NCBI GenBank assembly: GCA_012270805.1
Contig: JAAXHR010000036.1
Coordinates: 9,720 to 16,847 of the forward strand
Source: Dehalococcoidia bacterium
GTDB taxonomy: Bacteria > Chloroflexota > Dehalococcoidia > Lucifugimonadales > Lucifugimonadaceae
DNA length: 7,128 nt
Direction of reading: 5' to 3'
In this document: in pieces, positions 5,437 through 7,128 of the stretch
Position numbering within the stretch: position 1 is the first letter of the stretch
Layout: each line of letters begins with the position of its first letter
Position numbers and translations under genes: made by a program
The notes under the pieces: model-generated
Databases searched by the model: none
What the model saw: the letters and a program-made list of their open reading frames with translations, nothing else
Told to the model about the DNA's origin: nothing

Positions 5437-5865
5437 TCACGCCCGATTCTGCAACGCAATCACTGCGTTGGGAATCAGGAATCCGTAGATCCCGAGCGCA
5501 ATCAGCAGATTGAACATTCCGTGTATCCATCGATCCCGCAGAAATAGCATCCCCGGGGTTCCCATAATCATCAACACCAAAACGACAGCGACTAGATACG
5601 CAGAACTTGGCACCAATCTCATTGCCGCAACGTCCGGCAACACCGCGTCCGCCGCGAGCGCGGCAAGCACACCCAACATCGTCCAAACGACTACCAACCC
5701 AAACACGATTACCGTCACCAGATTCGACGATCCGCCTTCCTCGATCCGCTTTTGAATCATTCGTGGCGGACGCGCCGTCAACATGACCGCCGCATGAGCC
5801 GAGGCGATCAGTCCCATTAACGTGCCGCACAGCATTCCTGCCAATATGTCCAATACAGGCGTCAT
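5437..5865 (-). CDS. Unidentified four-helix integral membrane protein
   Basis: This is a 142-residue protein I do not recognise. Hydrophobic segments at about residues 4-28, 49-73, 88-108 and 115-138 predict four membrane-spanning helices. A basic loop after the first (TARPPRMIQKR, 30-40) probably faces the cytoplasm by the positive-inside rule, and an LRDRW loop separates helices 3 and 4. There is no signal peptide cleavage site or known motif. The ATG overlaps the ispE stop in an ATGA (5862-5865). A GGAG lies only two bases before the ATG, too close to be ideal, so translation is probably coupled to ispE. Coupling to an isoprenoid gene hints at a link with membrane lipid or prenyl metabolism, but nothing in the sequence proves one. 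That it is a real gene is supported by the overlap and the clean helix pattern. Confidence 0.75.
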   Translation of the reverse strand: MTPVLDILAGMLCGTLMGLIASAHAAVMLTARPPRMIQKRIEEGGSSNLVTVIVFGLVVVWTMLGVLAALAADAVLPDVAAMRLVPSSAYLVAVVLVLMIMGTPGMLFLRDRWIHGMFNLLIALGIYGFLIPNAVIALQNRA

Positions 5866-6746
5866 TGCTCCGAATCAATCTCGATGCGGGGTGACAAACT
5901 AACTGCAAACGCGTCACATCCCATACGTGCTTTGGACAGCAACGCCCAGGCCGTCGCGACCTCTTTGCTCGGGGCGACCGCGAACATCGATGGGCCTGCG
6001 CCAGTCAAAACAATGTCGGAGGCGCCCAGGCCTGCGAAGCCCTCGTGAACCTGCTGCCAACCCGGAAACGCGTGCGGCGCAACCTGCTGAAACACATTGA
6101 ACATGAACGCCGGATGGCAATCGCCTTTCTCGAGCATGCGAGCTGCCAATTTGCGTGTCAAGCTGCCGGTCGTGTGATTCGTAGAAGGCAGCATCCCAAA
6201 CATCCGCGCCGTTTTACTCTCACTTGGATCATCATCACCGACACCCGGAGCAACGATCACGAACCACTCGTGCTCGGGAGCCGGCAACGGCTCCAGCCTC
6301 TCTCCACGTCCGCTTGCCAACGCTGTCCCCCCACATACGAGAAACGGGATGTCAGATCCAATTTCTGTCGCGAAATCGACCAGATCATCTTCGGACATGC
6401 CCAACTCCCACAACCGGTTCAAGCCGCGCAAAGCCGCCGCCGCATCTGCCGAACCGCCACCTAACCCGGCCGCCACCGGGATTCGTTTGTGCAATCTGAT
6501 ACTTACGCCGCGATCGGTATCAGCAGCCTTACGAAGCAACTCGGCGGAACGAACCACGAGATTGTCGTTATAGGCTAACGACGCGTCAGAACACTCGAAT
6601 TCGATCCCGTCGTTGTCGCGAAATTCCAGCGTGTCATGCAGATCAACCGTCTGTAGTATCGTCGCCAGATCGTGATAACCGTCGGCGCGCTTACGGATCA
6701 CCTCAAGCGTCAGATTCAGCTTCGCGTACGCGTGTTCGACGATCAC
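5862..6746 (-). CDS. ispE: 4-diphosphocytidyl-2-C-methyl-D-erythritol kinase
   Basis: This GHMP-family kinase phosphorylates the 2-hydroxyl of CDP-methylerythritol with ATP, the fourth step of the MEP (non-mevalonate) isoprenoid pathway, in the cytoplasm. The 294-residue product has the family's usual length. It shows AYAKLNLTLEV (6-16) with the catalytic Lys (K9), DGYHDL (22-27), the ATP loop PVAAGLGGGSADAAAAL (90-106), the catalytic Asp in GSDIPFLVCGG (D132), SGRGERLEPL (145-154), and the C-terminal glycine motif LTGAGPSMFAV (247-257). I choose GTG at 6744-6746 as the start. It places the AYAKLNL motif at the usual distance from the N-terminus and overlaps the rsmA stop by one base (TAGTG). 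The in-frame ATG at 6821 would add 25 unrelated residues inside rsmA. There is no clear Shine-Dalgarno, so translational coupling to rsmA is likely. All key residues are present, so it should be functional. Confidence 0.96.
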   Translation of the reverse strand: MIVEHAYAKLNLTLEVIRKRADGYHDLATILQTVDLHDTLEFRDNDGIEFECSDASLAYNDNLVVRSAELLRKAADTDRGVSIRLHKRIPVAAGLGGGSADAAAALRGLNRLWELGMSEDDLVDFATEIGSDIPFLVCGGTALASGRGERLEPLPAPEHEWFVIVAPGVGDDDPSESKTARMFGMLPSTNHTTGSLTRKLAARMLEKGDCHPAFMFNVFQQVAPHAFPGWQQVHEGFAGLGASDIVLTGAGPSMFAVAPSKEVATAWALLSKARMGCDAFAVSLSPRIEIDSEQ

Positions 6747-7128
6747 TAGCGCAACCGTGAATTGATTACCGTTGTGGCGCTCCGAGCGAAATCTCGCCAA
6801 TGATGCATCAACGCGATCCACTCATCGATACTCAACGTCGCCGGACGTCGTTCGCTGTCGATGCCGACGGCCGCCGTCATCTCTTTCACTTCATCGGTCG
6901 TCATTCCCAATCCGTTCGCCAACGAGTTGTGCAGCTGCTTGCGACGACCCAGGAATGCCGAACGAGCAACCTTGAAGAGATCGTCAACTTCACCAGACGC
7001 TACGAGCGGTTCCGCACGAGGCACCAACTTGATCACTGTCGAATGCACTTTAGGGGCCGGACGAAACGCTGCGGGTGGAACGTCAAACAGCTTCTTCGGC
7101 TCCGCATGGATCTGCACAGCCAGCGACA
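6746..7128 (-). CDS. rsmA: 16S rRNA (adenine1518-N6/adenine1519-N6)-dimethyltransferase, C-terminal part
   Basis: The enzyme (also KsgA) dimethylates two adjacent adenines in helix 45 near the 3' end of 16S rRNA, using S-adenosylmethionine, late in small-subunit assembly. The reading frame is open to the right edge, so the Rossmann domain with the SAM and NLPY motifs lies outside the window. About 127 codons are visible. They begin with SLAVQIHAEPKKLFDVPPAAF followed by RPAPKVHSTVIKL, the highly characteristic end of the catalytic domain (family pattern VpPgaFrPxPkVdS). The helical C-terminal domain follows with FLGRRKQLHNSL, RRPATLSIDEWIAL and a short basic tail ending at the TAG (6746-6748). 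The ispE start overlaps this stop by one base. The rsmA-ispE order is known from several phyla, so the neighbourhood supports the call. Confidence 0.96.
   Translation of the reverse strand, partial: SLAVQIHAEPKKLFDVPPAAFRPAPKVHSTVIKLVPRAEPLVASGEVDDLFKVARSAFLGRRKQLHNSLANGLGMTTDEVKEMTAAVGIDSERRPATLSIDEWIALMHHWRDFARSATTVINSRLR

Noticed and set aside
5261..5917. Open minus-strand frame of 218 codons across the membrane protein gene
   Set aside because: It overlaps the membrane protein gene in another frame and the end of ispE, with a low-complexity Arg/Gly/Cys-rich product. The membrane protein frame has clear transmembrane segments and an ATGA overlap.
6744..6821. Upstream ATG start for ispE
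   Set aside because: The 25 added residues lie within the conserved rsmA C-terminus and precede the usual IspE N-terminal motif. The GTG in the TAGTG overlap gives a normal N-terminus.
1..7128. CRISPR array, tRNA, rRNA, transposase or integrase gene
   Set aside because: No regularly spaced repeats, cloverleaf, rRNA-like stretch or recombinase protein was seen on either strand.

Overview
The window is a 7.1 kb piece of bacterial chromosome. Two strongly recognisable housekeeping genes sit at the right edge: the 3' part of rsmA (ksgA) and a complete ispE. An unidentified four-helix membrane protein gene follows ispE. Further left on the same strand is a short-chain dehydrogenase/reductase (SDR) gene, and the left edge holds the last 49 codons of a peroxiredoxin-type gene. 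Intergenic spaces carry short GC-rich hairpin repeats. The style of these repeats and of the proteins reminds me of uncultured Chloroflexota (SAR202/Dehalococcoidia type). That assignment is an impression, not a demonstration, because no rRNA or other taxonomic marker is present.

Layout from left to right: 1-150 (+) peroxiredoxin C-terminus; 151-387 intergenic space with a 9-bp hairpin; 388-1329 (+) DUF3644-type protein; 1377-4289 (-) large protein combining a nuclease-like N-terminus with an N6-adenine methyltransferase-type core; 4290-4470 repeat-rich intergenic space; 4471-5283 (-) SDR; 5284-5436 intergenic space with a hairpin repeat; 5437-5865 (-) membrane protein; 5862-6746 (-) ispE; 6746-7128 (-) rsmA, partial.

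The block 388-4289 looks like an accessory insertion between ordinary metabolic genes, and its content suggests defence against foreign DNA. The DUF3644-type protein contains RNEITH, which matches the Rx4H catalytic signature of HEPN ribonucleases, and ends in a basic, wHTH-like segment. The convergent large gene looks like a single-chain restriction-modification-type enzyme. Its N-terminus has a PD...ExE pattern in which Glu stands where PD-(D/E)xK nucleases usually have Lys (as in BamHI). Its methyltransferase core has the altered motif IV NDPY. A DNA-modifying or cutting enzyme paired with a putative HEPN toxin-like RNase is the best candidate here for an undescribed system. That function is inferred from motifs and neighbourhood only.

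Other points of note are two overlapping perfect stem-loops inside the methyltransferase coding sequence (2115-2172), an SDR whose catalytic tetrad appears changed at two positions (Asn to Ser, Lys to Arg), and similar degenerate repeat segments on both sides of the accessory block. At the right end rsmA, ispE and the membrane protein gene overlap by 1 and 4 bases, so they are almost certainly co-transcribed and translationally coupled.
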